Shown: positions 8,206 to 16,034 of the stretch, piece by piece | Layout of the letters: each line of letters starts with the position of its first letter | Position numbering within the stretch: position 1 is the stretch's first letter | Origin: JAGVPT01 sp035505655 | GTDB lineage: Bacteria > Bacteroidota > Ignavibacteria > UBA10030 > UBA8401 | Length of the DNA stretch: 31,086 bases | Direction: 5' to 3' | Assembly (NCBI GenBank): GCA_035505655.1 | Contig: DATJQP010000104.1 | Location: forward strand, 1-31,086 | The notes under the pieces: model-generated | Databases searched by the model: none | Told to the model about the DNA's origin: nothing | The model's input: only the letters and a program-made list of their open reading frames with translations | Translations under genes and position numbers: made by a program

Positions 8206-8697
8206 TTACGATTTCAGCAGCTTGAGTTGCTCGTTGGTGAGGAGCCACAGCAATATCCCCGATCCGCGCTGGACCGGGGAGCCTACCTCAAGGCACGCCA
8301 GCGAAGCTTTCTTCATGTTCACTCCCGGCGTCCCCTCCGCGGAGATGAGGGAAGCGATACAGTTGCTCACGTACGGTTCGTGGCTCACGATGAGAACGCG
8401 GGCATCGCGGGGGAGGGCCTGGAGCTCTTTGTAGAGGGCTTTCGGGTCGGAGGATGGTTTCAAGACTTCCAGCACTTGCAGCGGCACGGATGGGAATTTC
8501 TTTCCGACGATTTCTGCCGTCTGGCGGGCCCGCAGGAGGGGACTGACGAAGATCGAGCTCAGGGAGAGGCGAAGGAGAGTGGCTGCCGACGCGAGGGTTT
8601 CCGCCTCCGCCGTCCCCGTCGCCGAAAGAGGACGCTCCGTGTCACCCCCGCGACTTGATGCCTCAGCATCTGCGTGTCGGACGACAAAGAGGCGCAT
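8206..8697 (-). CDS. sixA: SixA-type histidine phosphatase
   Basis: This 163-residue protein of the short histidine-phosphatase family begins MRLFVVRHADAEA, where the RHA/RHG motif carries the phospho-accepting His8. SPLLRARQTAEIV, with the second conserved Arg, and IVSHEPYVSN, with the catalytic-region second His, follow. SixA of E. coli acts on phosphohistidine of HPt domains and of the nitrogen PTS; the substrate here is unknown. The start codon overlaps the stop of the upstream ArsC-like gene (TGATG at 8695-8699), implying translational coupling, and GGAG lies just upstream. A paralogue sits in the phosphate cluster at 22578-23072. Confidence 0.85.
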   Translation of the reverse strand: MRLFVVRHADAEASSRGGDTERPLSATGTAEAETLASAATLLRLSLSSIFVSPLLRARQTAEIVGKKFPSVPLQVLEVLKPSSDPKALYKELQALPRDARVLIVSHEPYVSNCIASLISAEGTPGVNMKKASLACLEVGSPVQRGSGILLWLLTNEQLKLLKS

Positions 8698-9056
8698 CAG
8701 AATAGCTCCTTCAGACGTTCGGCGGGGCGGGCCAGAATCGCTTTCGCTCCCCTCTCGACGATCGGCCGCTGGAGAAGGTCCGGGTACCGAACCAGCAGGT
8801 CGAGGAGCTCGTCTTCAGCCGGCGTCTTCTTGTCCAAGCCGAGCTCTTTGTAGAGAGGCTCCTTTTTCCTGAGCAGCGCGGAGGCCGGAAGGCCCATCTT
8901 TGACAGGAGTGATTTGAGTTTCGTTTTCGGGATTCGGTCGACGTAATAGTCAACGGCATCGAAATCCACGCCGCTCGATTTGAGCGCCGCATACACCTGT
9001 CGGCACGTCGTGCAGGTTGGTTTCTGGTAAACGATGATCTTCCCGGTGGGAGCCAT
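8697..9056 (-). CDS. ArsC/Spx-family thioredoxin-fold protein
   Basis: The 119-residue product begins KIIVYQKPTCTTCRQVYAAL, the N-terminal beta-alpha unit of ArsC-like proteins with a CxxC pair (C-T-T-C). The later KEPLYKELGLDKK and RYPDLLQRPIVERGAKAILARPAERL match the RPI region and C-terminal pattern of arsenate-reductase-like and Spx/YfgD proteins. The CxxC is closer to Spx/YfgD than to the single-Cys grx-dependent ArsC, so true arsenate reduction is uncertain. No ars genes are nearby. It follows the adenosine deaminase gene by 17 nt and overlaps the start of the SixA gene by one base. Confidence 0.75.
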   Translation of the reverse strand: MAPTGKIIVYQKPTCTTCRQVYAALKSSGVDFDAVDYYVDRIPKTKLKSLLSKMGLPASALLRKKEPLYKELGLDKKTPAEDELLDLLVRYPDLLQRPIVERGAKAILARPAERLKELF

Positions 9057-9073
9057 GCGCCTAACGTTCGGGA

Positions 9074-10162
9074 TTATTTCTTGGCGAGTTTCTTCCGTGC
9101 CTCCGCGTACCCCGGCTTCAGCACGTCGTAGATATACGCGATTCGCTGCTTGTACGGCAGGAACGCACTCTTCATCGCGTTGATCGTGATCTTCTCAAGC
9201 TCGTCGAGGGTCAGACCGAAATGCTCCGCCGCCTTCTGGTATTCGTCGGTGAGCGTGATGCCGCTCATCAGGCGGTCGTCGGTATTGAGCGTGACACGGA
9301 ACTTGTAGCGGTAGTAGATCCCGAACGGATGTTCGTCGATGCTCTTCACCGCCCCGGTGTGAATATTGCTCGTGAGGCAGATCTCGAGAGGGATGCGCTT
9401 ATCGAGGACGTACTGGGCGAGCGTTCCCATACTCAGCACCTGTCCATCCTTCACCCTCATATCCTCGATGAGCCTCGTCGCGTGGCCGATCCGGTGCGCC
9501 CCGCACCATTGAATCGCCTGCCAGATAGATTCTTTTCCGAACGCCTCACCCGCGTGGACGGTGATATTGAAGTTCTCCCGCTGGATATAGTGGAACGCGT
9601 CAACGTGTTTCTTCGGAGGATATCCCCCTTCCTCACCCGCAAGGTCGAACCCAACGACTCCCTGGTTTCTGAAATCGACGGCGAGCTCGGCAACTTCCTG
9701 CGAGACTTTCGGGTTCATGTTCCTCATCGCGCAGATAAGGAGCCCGTACCCGACTCCGAAATCTTTCTTCCCCCTTTCAAATCCGCGGAGAACGGCCCTG
9801 ACCGCGCTCTCCATGTGCAGCCCTTTTTGAGTATGGAAGACGGGGGCGAACCGGGACTCGAGGTACACCACGCCATCCTTTTTCATATCCTCGAGGGTCT
9901 CATAGGCGATCCGCTCAAGGGCGTCCTCGGTTTGCATCACTCCGCAGGTGTGTTCGAAACCTTCCAGGAAGAGAGGAAGGCTGCCCCGTTGAGCGCCCCG
10001 CTGAAACCATTCCGCAAGCTGTCCAGGGTCGTTTGTGGGGAGCTTCGTGTACTTCTGCTCTTTCGCCAGTCCGATGATCGTTTCCGGGCGAACGCCTCCG
10101 TCAAGATGGTCGTGCAGAAGAACTTTTGGGATGGATCGGAGCAGGGACTTGGTGAGTTTCAT
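9074..10162 (-). CDS. add: Adenosine deaminase
   Basis: The 362-residue protein deaminates adenosine (and deoxyadenosine) to inosine in purine salvage. Zinc and catalytic residues of the family are present: HDHLDG (H17, H19), VHAGEAF (H203, E206), RIGHAT (H227) and TLNTDD (D295, D296). The TSNIHTG and substrate-loop regions are also typical. The length is normal. The ATG at 10162 has only a weak ribosome-binding site. It heads a compact minus-strand operon with the ArsC/Spx-like and SixA genes, and is divergent from the aldo/keto reductase. Confidence 0.93.
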   Translation of the reverse strand: MKLTKSLLRSIPKVLLHDHLDGGVRPETIIGLAKEQKYTKLPTNDPGQLAEWFQRGAQRGSLPLFLEGFEHTCGVMQTEDALERIAYETLEDMKKDGVVYLESRFAPVFHTQKGLHMESAVRAVLRGFERGKKDFGVGYGLLICAMRNMNPKVSQEVAELAVDFRNQGVVGFDLAGEEGGYPPKKHVDAFHYIQRENFNITVHAGEAFGKESIWQAIQWCGAHRIGHATRLIEDMRVKDGQVLSMGTLAQYVLDKRIPLEICLTSNIHTGAVKSIDEHPFGIYYRYKFRVTLNTDDRLMSGITLTDEYQKAAEHFGLTLDELEKITINAMKSAFLPYKQRIAYIYDVLKPGYAEARKKLAKK

Positions 10163-10198
10163 AGGTGTGGCGGAGTTGGTGGCGAGGTCTTTCTTCTT

Positions 10199-10227
10199 AA
10201 GGTACGAAGGAAACCGCTGAGTTCCAA
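10199..10227 (-). promoter_or_regulatory. Candidate promoter of add operon
   Basis: On the minus strand TTGGAA (10222-10227), a 17-bp spacer and TACCTT (10199-10204) form a moderate sigma70-like promoter, with the start codon about 37 nt downstream of the -10. The sequence match alone is modest. Confidence 0.35.
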
Positions 10228-10284
10228 GTACTTGCCTGACCGGTAGGCTCGACCCGTGAGAGGATCTCTGTCCATAGTCAAACC

Positions 10285-10313
10285 TTGATTTTGCGCCTCG
10301 CTTTCGCTAAAGT
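10285..10313 (+). promoter_or_regulatory. Candidate promoter of aldo/keto reductase gene
   Basis: TTGATT (10285-10290), a 17-bp spacer and TAAAGT (10308-10313) form a moderate sigma70-like match in the divergent intergenic region. The untranslated leader would be about 75 nt and contains a 7-bp inverted repeat (AGAGGAG/CTCCTCT, 10328-10353). Confidence 0.35.
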
Positions 10314-10393
10314 AAGGTGCGTGTCGCAGAGGAGGCATCTCTTCGGCTCCTCTCGCGGCATCGCTGCGCTCTGTTTCTCCTTCCTGGAATCGT

Positions 10394-11326
10394 ATGATGG
10401 AACAGATAGTACTCGGCAAGACCGGGCTCAGCGTGAGCCGGCTCGGGGTAGGCACATGGGCCTGGGGTGATACGAGCGTGTGGGGGTTTGGTAAAGGATA
10501 CGGCGAGCTGGAGTTGCGTGGGGCGTATGAGACGAGCATCGCTTCAGGCGTGACCTTTTTCGACACGGCAGAAGTCTATGGCTCCGGAAGGTCCGAAAAA
10601 TTTCTGGGGGGATTCATCCACGATTCCGGAACAAGCCCCGTCGTCGCGACAAAATATCTTCCATACCCATGGAGGATGGGGAAGAGGGCGATTCGTTCCG
10701 CCCTACGGAGAAGCCTGGAGCGATTGGGACTCGGCTCGGTAGGCCTCTACCAGATTCACTGGCCCTTCCATCTTCTCTCAATCCCTGCGACGATGTCCGC
10801 GCTGGCGGATGCCGTCGAGGAAGGCCTCACGGTCGCGGTGGGGGTGTCCAACTATTCGGCTGACCAGGTGCGAAGGGCTGCGGAGGCGCTTGAGAAGAGA
10901 AGGATTGCGCTCGCTTCGAACCAGGTCGAGTACAGCCTCCTTCATCGTACTCCGGAACGGAATGGGGTACGGCAGGCATGCGTTGAGGTGGGGGCCTCGC
11001 TCATCGCGTACAGCCCTCTCGCGATGGGAATGTTGACCGGGAAATACTCGGCGCGGAATCTTCCCTCCGGGTTCAGAGGTCTTCGATACCGTCGTCTCAA
11101 TTTCACGGCGTTTGAACGGCTCTCCGGCTCGCTTTCCCGGATCGGAGCGGCGCACGGCGGCAAGTCGCAGTCTCAGGTGGCGCTCAGTTGGGTGATCTGC
11201 AAGGGGGCGATACCGATCCCTGGAGCGAAATCGGCCGATCAGGCAAAACAGAATGCGGGGGCGCTCGGCTGGTCGCTCACTGAAGCCGAAATAGAAGAGC
11301 TCGACACGGCGTCCGGGTTGCTGTAG
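10394..11326 (+). CDS. Aldo/keto reductase
   Basis: The 310-residue (alpha/beta)8-barrel oxidoreductase uses NAD(P)H to reduce carbonyls. The catalytic tetrad is visible: D57 (FFDTAE), Y62 (VYGSG), K87 (VVATKY) and H122 (YQIHWP). The cofactor-binding end is present as IPIPGAKSADQAKQN. GVSNYSADQ and SNQVEYSLLHR are typical of the plant-type/YajO-Tas-like AKR branch. Two adjacent ATG codons (10394, 10397) are both possible starts. The substrate is not deducible. It is divergent from add and 70 nt upstream of the STAS-like gene. Confidence 0.88.
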   Translation: MMEQIVLGKTGLSVSRLGVGTWAWGDTSVWGFGKGYGELELRGAYETSIASGVTFFDTAEVYGSGRSEKFLGGFIHDSGTSPVVATKYLPYPWRMGKRAIRSALRRSLERLGLGSVGLYQIHWPFHLLSIPATMSALADAVEEGLTVAVGVSNYSADQVRRAAEALEKRRIALASNQVEYSLLHRTPERNGVRQACVEVGASLIAYSPLAMGMLTGKYSARNLPSGFRGLRYRRLNFTAFERLSGSLSRIGAAHGGKSQSQVALSWVICKGAIPIPGAKSADQAKQNAGALGWSLTEAEIEELDTASGLL

Positions 11327-11396
11327 ATCCGCCGGATTGCCGGTGTGCGAGGGCGCTGAAAACAAGAAACTATCCGAGAACACGGACGGAACGGCA

Positions 11397-11762
11397 ATGG
11401 GAAGTGTCAGGTTTATTCGTCACAAAGAGAAAGAAATCATGCGCATTGACATCTCTCGCGCGGAGTTGGAAGAGGTAGTCACCATCCTCGCAGAGGCGAA
11501 GAAACTGATCAGTCAACGTGCAGAGAAGTCCGTTCTTACGCTGACGAACGTCAGCGACACCCGGTACACACCCGCGTTGGACCGGATGATGAAAGAATTT
11601 GCCAGCCATAACAAGCCGTACGTCGTGGCGGGAGCCGTTGTAGGGGTTGCCGGCATTCGAAAAGCGGTATTCGAGTCGGTTATCCAGTTCACCGGAAGAA
11701 CTCTCCACTTGTCCGAGGATGAGGGGAGCGCGATGGATTGGCTCGTTCAGCAGAAGCCATAG
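11397..11762 (+). CDS. STAS/SEC14-like small protein
   Basis: The product is about 121 residues from ATG 11397. The fold pattern (VRFIRHKEKEIMRIDIS, then AKKLISQ, KSVLTLTNVSDTRYTPA, NKPYVVAGAVVGVAG, FTGRTLHLSEDEGSAMDWL) resembles stand-alone SpoIIAA/SEC14-like STAS domains found in many bacteria without a known function. The frame is open to 11337, but the shorter start gives the family-like N-terminus and has ACGGA close upstream. No catalytic residues are expected. It may bind a small hydrophobic ligand or act in signalling; this is family inference only. Confidence 0.65.
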   Translation: MGSVRFIRHKEKEIMRIDISRAELEEVVTILAEAKKLISQRAEKSVLTLTNVSDTRYTPALDRMMKEFASHNKPYVVAGAVVGVAGIRKAVFESVIQFTGRTLHLSEDEGSAMDWLVQQKP

Positions 11763-11789
11763 TTCCGACCTCTTCCGCAATTCCTGCCT

Positions 11790-12323
11790 ATGGACCTCCA
11801 GAAGGAGATACTCCGCGAGCACTCGAAGCGTCAATGCCTTCGCATCGCGACGTGGATCGGAAACGACGAGGAGCGCTTCAAGTCCCTCATGACCCTCTTC
11901 CTCAAAGGGGAGTACAGGACGACACAACGGGCTGCGTGGATTGTCAAGCACTGCGCCGATCGGAACCCCTACCTCATCCTCCCATACCTCGGTCCGATGA
12001 TCGACAGGATGCTCGAACCGGACGTTCACGTCGCCGTGAAGAGGAATGTCGTGCGGATTCTGCAGGAGCTTGAACTTCCCAGGAAGTACGCCGGAAAGGT
12101 TGCAACGATTTGTTTCAATTTCCTCGAGTCGCCCAAGGAGCCGATCGCAGTGAGGGTCTTTGCAATGACCGTCCTTGCGAACCTCGCGCAGGCGGAGCCG
12201 GGACTCCGGAACGAGATCAGGATCCTTGTCGAACGACAACTGGAAGGGGCGAGTGCGGGTTTTCGATCCCGGGCGCGGAAGGTCCTCAAACAAGTGGGGG
12301 CGGAATCAACTGACGGAGAATGA
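11790..12323 (+). CDS. HEAT-repeat-like protein of unknown function
   Basis: The 177-residue, almost entirely helical product has repeated pairs of helices resembling HEAT motifs: RTTQRAAWIVKHCADRNPYLILPYL, VAVKRNVVRILQELELP and PIAVRVFAMTVLANLAQAEP. Proteins of this sort are scaffolds or binding partners; no enzymatic motif is seen. Similar-sized hypothetical proteins are, to my recollection, common in Bacteroidota. ATG 11790 lies 27 nt after the STAS-like gene and lacks a good ribosome-binding site. The gene converges with hutH, leaving about 50 bp between them without a recognisable terminator. Confidence 0.65.
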   Translation: MDLQKEILREHSKRQCLRIATWIGNDEERFKSLMTLFLKGEYRTTQRAAWIVKHCADRNPYLILPYLGPMIDRMLEPDVHVAVKRNVVRILQELELPRKYAGKVATICFNFLESPKEPIAVRVFAMTVLANLAQAEPGLRNEIRILVERQLEGASAGFRSRARKVLKQVGAESTDGE

Positions 12324-12376
12324 GCAGAGTCTGAGGGGAATACTTCGAAGGGGACCTGTCGGCCGGGCGAGCCTCC

Positions 12377-13930
12377 TCACGCCAGGTCGCCGACCTTCTT
12401 CGCCACCTCCCGATACAATGATCCATCCAACACAAACCGCAATGAACTCTGGATGTCGTCAAAGAGGACACGATCGCGATTCAAGGGGGGGATGACTGAT
12501 CGGAGCAACGCATGGGCCGCCGCGGTTCCCGGAGCGCACTTCAGCGGCTTCCTGAAGTCGATGGCCTGTGCGGCGCAGAGGAGCTCGATGGCCAGGACCG
12601 TCTGAGCGTTCCTGAGCACCCGCCAGCATTTTTGTGCACTGATCGACCCCATGCTGTTATGATCTTCCTGGTTGGCGGAGGTGGGGATGGAGTCGACGCT
12701 CGCCGGATGCGATAGCACTTTGTTTTCTGAGACAAGCGATGCCGCGGTGTACTGCGCGATCATGAGGCCGGAATTGAGTCCCCCTTCACGTGTGAGGAAA
12801 CGCGGGAGTCCGCTCAAAGAACCGTTGACCATTCGCTCAACCCGTCTTTCGGAGATGTTCGCCAGCTCCGAGAGCGCGATTGCCGCAAAGTCCATCGCCA
12901 GGGCGATCGGCTGACCGTGGAAATTTCCCCCCTCGAGATGTTCCTTGTCGTCCGGAAAGATGAGCGGGTTGTCGTTCGCCGAGTTGATCTCCACGGAGAC
13001 AACGTTCGCCACATACTCCAGCGCATCACGTGACGCACCATGAACCTGAGGAGCGCAGCGAAGCGAATAGGCATCCTGGACCTTGTGATCGCTGTGACGG
13101 TGCGATTCCCGGATCTCGCTGCCCCGAAGGAGTATGCGGAGGTTCCTCGCAGAATCTCTCTGCCCCTTGAAAGGACGGAGGCGGTGGATCCGGTCGTCGA
13201 ACGCCGTGTCGCTTCCCATGAGCCCCTCGACACTCATCGCCGTTGCGATGTCCGCGATCGAGCAGAGGAGGCGGGCCTGGTCGACGATGAGCGCAGCGTA
13301 CGCAGTCATCATCTGCGTGCCGTTGATAAGGGCGAGGCCTTCTTTCGCCGTCAGGGCAAGGCGGGGTATCCGCGCTTTGCGCAATGCCGTTGCTGAGGAG
13401 ATCGTGGTCCGATCTTCCGCCGGCGCGCGCCAGTCGGCGAACACGCGCCCACCTCCCGACATTGTATGGACCATATGGGCAAGTTGAACCAGGTCGCCGC
13501 TCGATCCTACCGACCCCTGGGAGGGAATCACCGGGACGAGCCCCGCGTTAAAGAAGCGCGCAATCTGTTCGACTGTCTCAGGACGAACTCCTGAGAAGCC
13601 CTTTGATAGAGCATTCATCCTCAGGATGAGCATCGCGCGAACGACCTCGGGGGGAAGAGGATCTCCGGTCCCAGCCGCATGGCTGACGATCAGGTTTTCC
13701 TGCAGCTCTTTGATCTTTCCGATCGGTATGCGGACGTTGCTGAACTCGCCAAAGCCCGTCGTCACACCGTAGATGCGCTGATCCCCCTTCAGCCAAGCTT
13801 CGACAAGCGCGCGTGACCGTTTCATCTTCTTCACCGAAGACGGCGCGATGCGAACTCGTGAGTCGTTGTTCGACGCTTCGGCGAGGCTAGGTACCGAGAG
13901 CGAGGAGCCGTCGAGTGTAATCCGGATCAC
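12377..13930 (-). CDS. hutH: Histidine ammonia-lyase-type aromatic amino acid lyase
   Basis: The 517-residue protein belongs to the MIO-dependent lyases; HutH converts L-histidine to urocanate. Family motifs: YGVTTGFGEFSNV, NLIVSHAAGTG, GSVGSSGDLVQLAHM, LINGTQMMTAY, KVQDAYSLRC-PQVHG, EINSANDNPLIF, GGNFHGQPIAL and HPASVDSIPTSANQEDHNSMG. The cofactor triad, normally Ala-Ser-Gly, reads Ser143-Ser144-Gly145 here, and the following residues are DLVQLAH rather than the usual DLAPLAH. The other motifs look intact. The start is GTG 13930; no ATG exists in frame upstream, and a good promoter sits just upstream. No hutU, hutI or hutG is near, so the gene is an orphan here. Histidine as substrate is likely but not certain. 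Confidence 0.88.
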   Translation of the reverse strand: MIRITLDGSSLSVPSLAEASNNDSRVRIAPSSVKKMKRSRALVEAWLKGDQRIYGVTTGFGEFSNVRIPIGKIKELQENLIVSHAAGTGDPLPPEVVRAMLILRMNALSKGFSGVRPETVEQIARFFNAGLVPVIPSQGSVGSSGDLVQLAHMVHTMSGGGRVFADWRAPAEDRTTISSATALRKARIPRLALTAKEGLALINGTQMMTAYAALIVDQARLLCSIADIATAMSVEGLMGSDTAFDDRIHRLRPFKGQRDSARNLRILLRGSEIRESHRHSDHKVQDAYSLRCAPQVHGASRDALEYVANVVSVEINSANDNPLIFPDDKEHLEGGNFHGQPIALAMDFAAIALSELANISERRVERMVNGSLSGLPRFLTREGGLNSGLMIAQYTAASLVSENKVLSHPASVDSIPTSANQEDHNSMGSISAQKCWRVLRNAQTVLAIELLCAAQAIDFRKPLKCAPGTAAAHALLRSVIPPLNRDRVLFDDIQSSLRFVLDGSLYREVAKKVGDLA

Positions 13931-13965
13931 AGGAAGCGATGGCGATTGTGAATAAACTTTCCGGC

Positions 13966-13994
13966 AATGTAGGAGGGAAATGGGAGAGTTTCAA
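13966..13994 (-). promoter_or_regulatory. Promoter of hutH
   Basis: On the minus strand TTGAAA (13989-13994), a 17-bp spacer and TACATT (13966-13971) make a good sigma70-type promoter. Transcription would begin near 13959, giving a leader of about 29 nt before the GTG at 13930, which supports that start codon. The -10 hexamer is identical to that of the tRNA-Pro promoter. Confidence 0.6.
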
Positions 13995-14007
13995 GGCAGA
14001 ATACTGG

Positions 14008-14056
14008 ATACAGAATACAATAGACAGTAGACAAAAAAACAAGAAATAAAAGATAA
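14008..14056 (+). repeat. Dispersed 50-bp repeat, copy A
   Basis: A purine/A-rich word-like sequence (ATACAGAATACA, AGACAG, AGAC, CAAGAAA, AGATAA in order) matches the reverse complement of 26242-26291 over about 50 bp with roughly seven mismatches and one gap. It lies in the noncoding gap between hutH and the DUF4905-like gene. Confidence 0.65.
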
Positions 14057-14065
14057 TGGCTGCGC

Positions 14066-14135
14066 ACCAAGAACTGCGAACCAGGGATTGCGAACCAAGA
14101 ACTACGAACCAAGAACGAAGAACTACGAACTAAAT
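14066..14135 (+). repeat. Degenerate tandem repeat, 14-bp unit
   Basis: About four and a half copies of ACCAAGAACTACGA lie head to tail: units at 14066-14079, 14080-14093 and 14094-14107, then shortened copies. The third unit matches the unit sequence exactly; the second differs at several positions. No spacers are present. Together with copy A it fills most of the 13931-14177 gap. Confidence 0.75.
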
Positions 14136-14177
14136 GGGGCTTTTGGCTGGTAGCCATGGTATTGGAGTGTTCGCTCG

Positions 14178-14206
14178 TTGATACTCTCTCAAAAATGAGG
14201 TATTTT
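14178..14206 (+). promoter_or_regulatory. Promoter of the DUF4905-like gene
   Basis: TTGATA (14178-14183), a 17-bp spacer and TATTTT (14201-14206) give a good sigma70-type match. The predicted start of transcription near 14213 leaves about 30 nt to the ATG at 14244. Confidence 0.55.
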
Positions 14207-14243
14207 AAAGAATCAATCATTTCTCCGCTCTTGCCGTCGCCAG

Positions 14244-15113
14244 ATGAAGATCTCGTCCCTCTTTCAACATCACCAGTTGAAACCGGCATGGACTTACTCA
14301 GCGGCCGGGATCCTCTGGCGGATCGTTTTTTCCCGGAGCAATTTCATTCTGGGGGAAGACCGCGATACCGAGAAAAAAGAAGTGAGCTTCTTCTGTCTCA
14401 ACGCGTCGAACGGAGACGTTCTCTGGAAGGAGAAAACGTTCGGAGAGAAATGGTGGATCGGGATCGAGGGGGTCTTCCACGACAAGGTTTTTCTTCACGG
14501 CTTCAAGAAACCCGACATGCCGGAGCATGGCAAGATCATCGCCATCGATCTCGGCACGGGCAAAGAGATCTGGCGGAATACCGAGTACGCATTTCTTTAT
14601 GCCGCCGAGAACCGAGTTGTCGCGTACCGGGATCTGTTCGAGAGACGGCTCTACTACGAGCTCGACATTGCGACCGGTGAGTTCATAGAGGAGTTCAACG
14701 ATCCGCCGTATGATCTGTACGAACGGAAGGAACAAAGCCACGGTAGAAACGATTTTCTCTTTCCGAGATCCCTCACCCTGGAGGAAGCAGACTATCCGAT
14801 CATGAAACCGATCTTCGAACGACACGGCGGCGGCGAAACGATCCGGGGAAATGTCGAATACGTGCGGACCGCCGGGTGCGCAGTGTTCAACTACCATGCG
14901 TTGAAGGATCGAATGACCGGGAAAGAAGGTGAGGATCTTCAAAACCGGCTTTGCGTTGTCGAAGAGTCGGGCGGACGGCAACTCTTCGAAGACCTCATCA
15001 ACGTTTCAACTCCCGCGCCCGTCCCCGATTCCTTCTTTGTCGGGGATGGCATCGTCTATTATGTAAAGGAACGCCGTACGCTCACCGCTCTTCCACTCCC
15101 GCGACCGTCATGA
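14244..15113 (+). CDS. DUF4905-like / beta-propeller-like protein
   Basis: The 289-residue product has no clear signal peptide. It contains repeated strand motifs of PQQ/quinoprotein-like blades: FFCLNASNGDVLWKEKTF, GKIIAIDLGTGKEIWRN and YYELDIATGEFIEEF. The overall layout, including WRIVFSRSNFILGEDRD near the N-terminus and a conserved tail, resembles the DUF4905 family of Bacteroidota and relatives, whose function is unknown. The number of blades looks too small for a full propeller. Its stop overlaps the start of phzF by four bases (ATGA), so the two are translationally coupled, and a promoter lies directly upstream. Confidence 0.65.
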   Translation: MKISSLFQHHQLKPAWTYSAAGILWRIVFSRSNFILGEDRDTEKKEVSFFCLNASNGDVLWKEKTFGEKWWIGIEGVFHDKVFLHGFKKPDMPEHGKIIAIDLGTGKEIWRNTEYAFLYAAENRVVAYRDLFERRLYYELDIATGEFIEEFNDPPYDLYERKEQSHGRNDFLFPRSLTLEEADYPIMKPIFERHGGGETIRGNVEYVRTAGCAVFNYHALKDRMTGKEGEDLQNRLCVVEESGGRQLFEDLINVSTPAPVPDSFFVGDGIVYYVKERRTLTALPLPRPS

Positions 15114-16009
15114 GCGTCTTCACCGTCAAACATATCGACGCCTTCACGACGAGCCCGTTCACCGGCAACCCGGCAGCAGTCGTCCTGCCGAACGGAGAGT
15201 TGAGCGAGCAGGAAATGCAATCGCTTGCCAGGGAGATGAACCTCCCCGAAACGGCCTTCATCCTCCCGGCGACGTCGAAACAAGCAGACCTTCGCATCCG
15301 CTGGTTCACCCCGACGAACGAGGTCGCGCTCTGCGGGCATGCCACGATCGCAAGTTTCCATGGACTCGCGGAAGAGGGGATGTTCGGGATGAAAAAGAAC
15401 GGAAGCTACAGTTTTCGGCTACAGACGGCTTCCGGCACTCTCGGTGTTGTGGTCGATAAGGAGAACGGCTCGTCCCTCGTGAGGTTCAGCCTCCCTCTGC
15501 CGCACTTCATCAAGTCGTACTCGCTGAAGACCGATTTCTTCTCCTCGCTTGGACTCCAGGACGGGGATTTTGACAAGCGGCTTCCCTGTGTGACGAGCAC
15601 GAACGCGTATCTGGGAGTACGGCGGCTTTCGTTGCTGTACGAGATACACCCGGACTTTGAGCTCATGAAGATGATCCTGCGGCAGAAGAAGCTCCTCGGT
15701 GTTTGCGTCTTTTCGACGGAGACCGTCGAGCGCACATCGGCCTTTCACTCGAGATTTTTTGCTCCGAACGACGGTATCAACGAGGACCCGGTGACGGGTT
15801 CGGCAAACGGCCCGCTCGGCGTTTATATGGTCGAGCAGGGGCTCGTTGGAAAATCCGACGGCCTCATTGAAATGATCGGAGAGCAGGGGGATGTGCTCGG
15901 AAGGCCGGGGAGGGTGCGAGTCGAGGTGCAGGTTGAAAACGGAAAGCCCAAATCTATGGCGATCGTCGGAAATGCGGTGACGGTCTTCCAGGGAACCATC
16001 AAATTCTGA
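15110..16009 (+). CDS. PhzF family isomerase/epimerase-like protein
   Basis: The product has 299 residues from ATG 15110, which overlaps the TGA of the upstream gene. PhzF-fold signatures: HIDAFTTSPFTGNPAAVV at the N-terminus, NLPETAF with Glu47 at the catalytic acid position, TPTNEVALCGHAT (C75-G76-H77), and INEDPVTGSANGPLG near the C-terminus. The two halves have the internally duplicated diaminopimelate-epimerase-like fold. PhzF itself isomerises a phenazine precursor, but no phenazine genes are here and most homologues have unknown substrates. The frame is open upstream to 14951, but the ATGA start gives the family N-terminus. Confidence 0.9.
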   Translation: MSVFTVKHIDAFTTSPFTGNPAAVVLPNGELSEQEMQSLAREMNLPETAFILPATSKQADLRIRWFTPTNEVALCGHATIASFHGLAEEGMFGMKKNGSYSFRLQTASGTLGVVVDKENGSSLVRFSLPLPHFIKSYSLKTDFFSSLGLQDGDFDKRLPCVTSTNAYLGVRRLSLLYEIHPDFELMKMILRQKKLLGVCVFSTETVERTSAFHSRFFAPNDGINEDPVTGSANGPLGVYMVEQGLVGKSDGLIEMIGEQGDVLGRPGRVRVEVQVENGKPKSMAIVGNAVTVFQGTIKF

Positions 16010-16034
16010 TTGAACTGTTCATCCGGCTGCCGGC

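Noticed and set aside
8697..9056. Firm naming as arsenate reductase
   Set aside because: The CxxC motif suits Spx/YfgD relatives as well, and no ars genes accompany it.
9221..10246. 341-codon plus-strand open frame opposite add
   Set aside because: The minus-strand gene is an intact adenosine deaminase with all zinc ligands, so this is a shadow.
10159..10566. 135-codon minus-strand ORF across the add/aldo-keto reductase gap
   Set aside because: It overlaps the beginning of a well-supported aldo/keto reductase gene and has no recognisable motif.
14066..14135. CRISPR array
   Set aside because: The repeat unit is 14 bp, units are contiguous without spacers, and they are degenerate; no cas genes are present.
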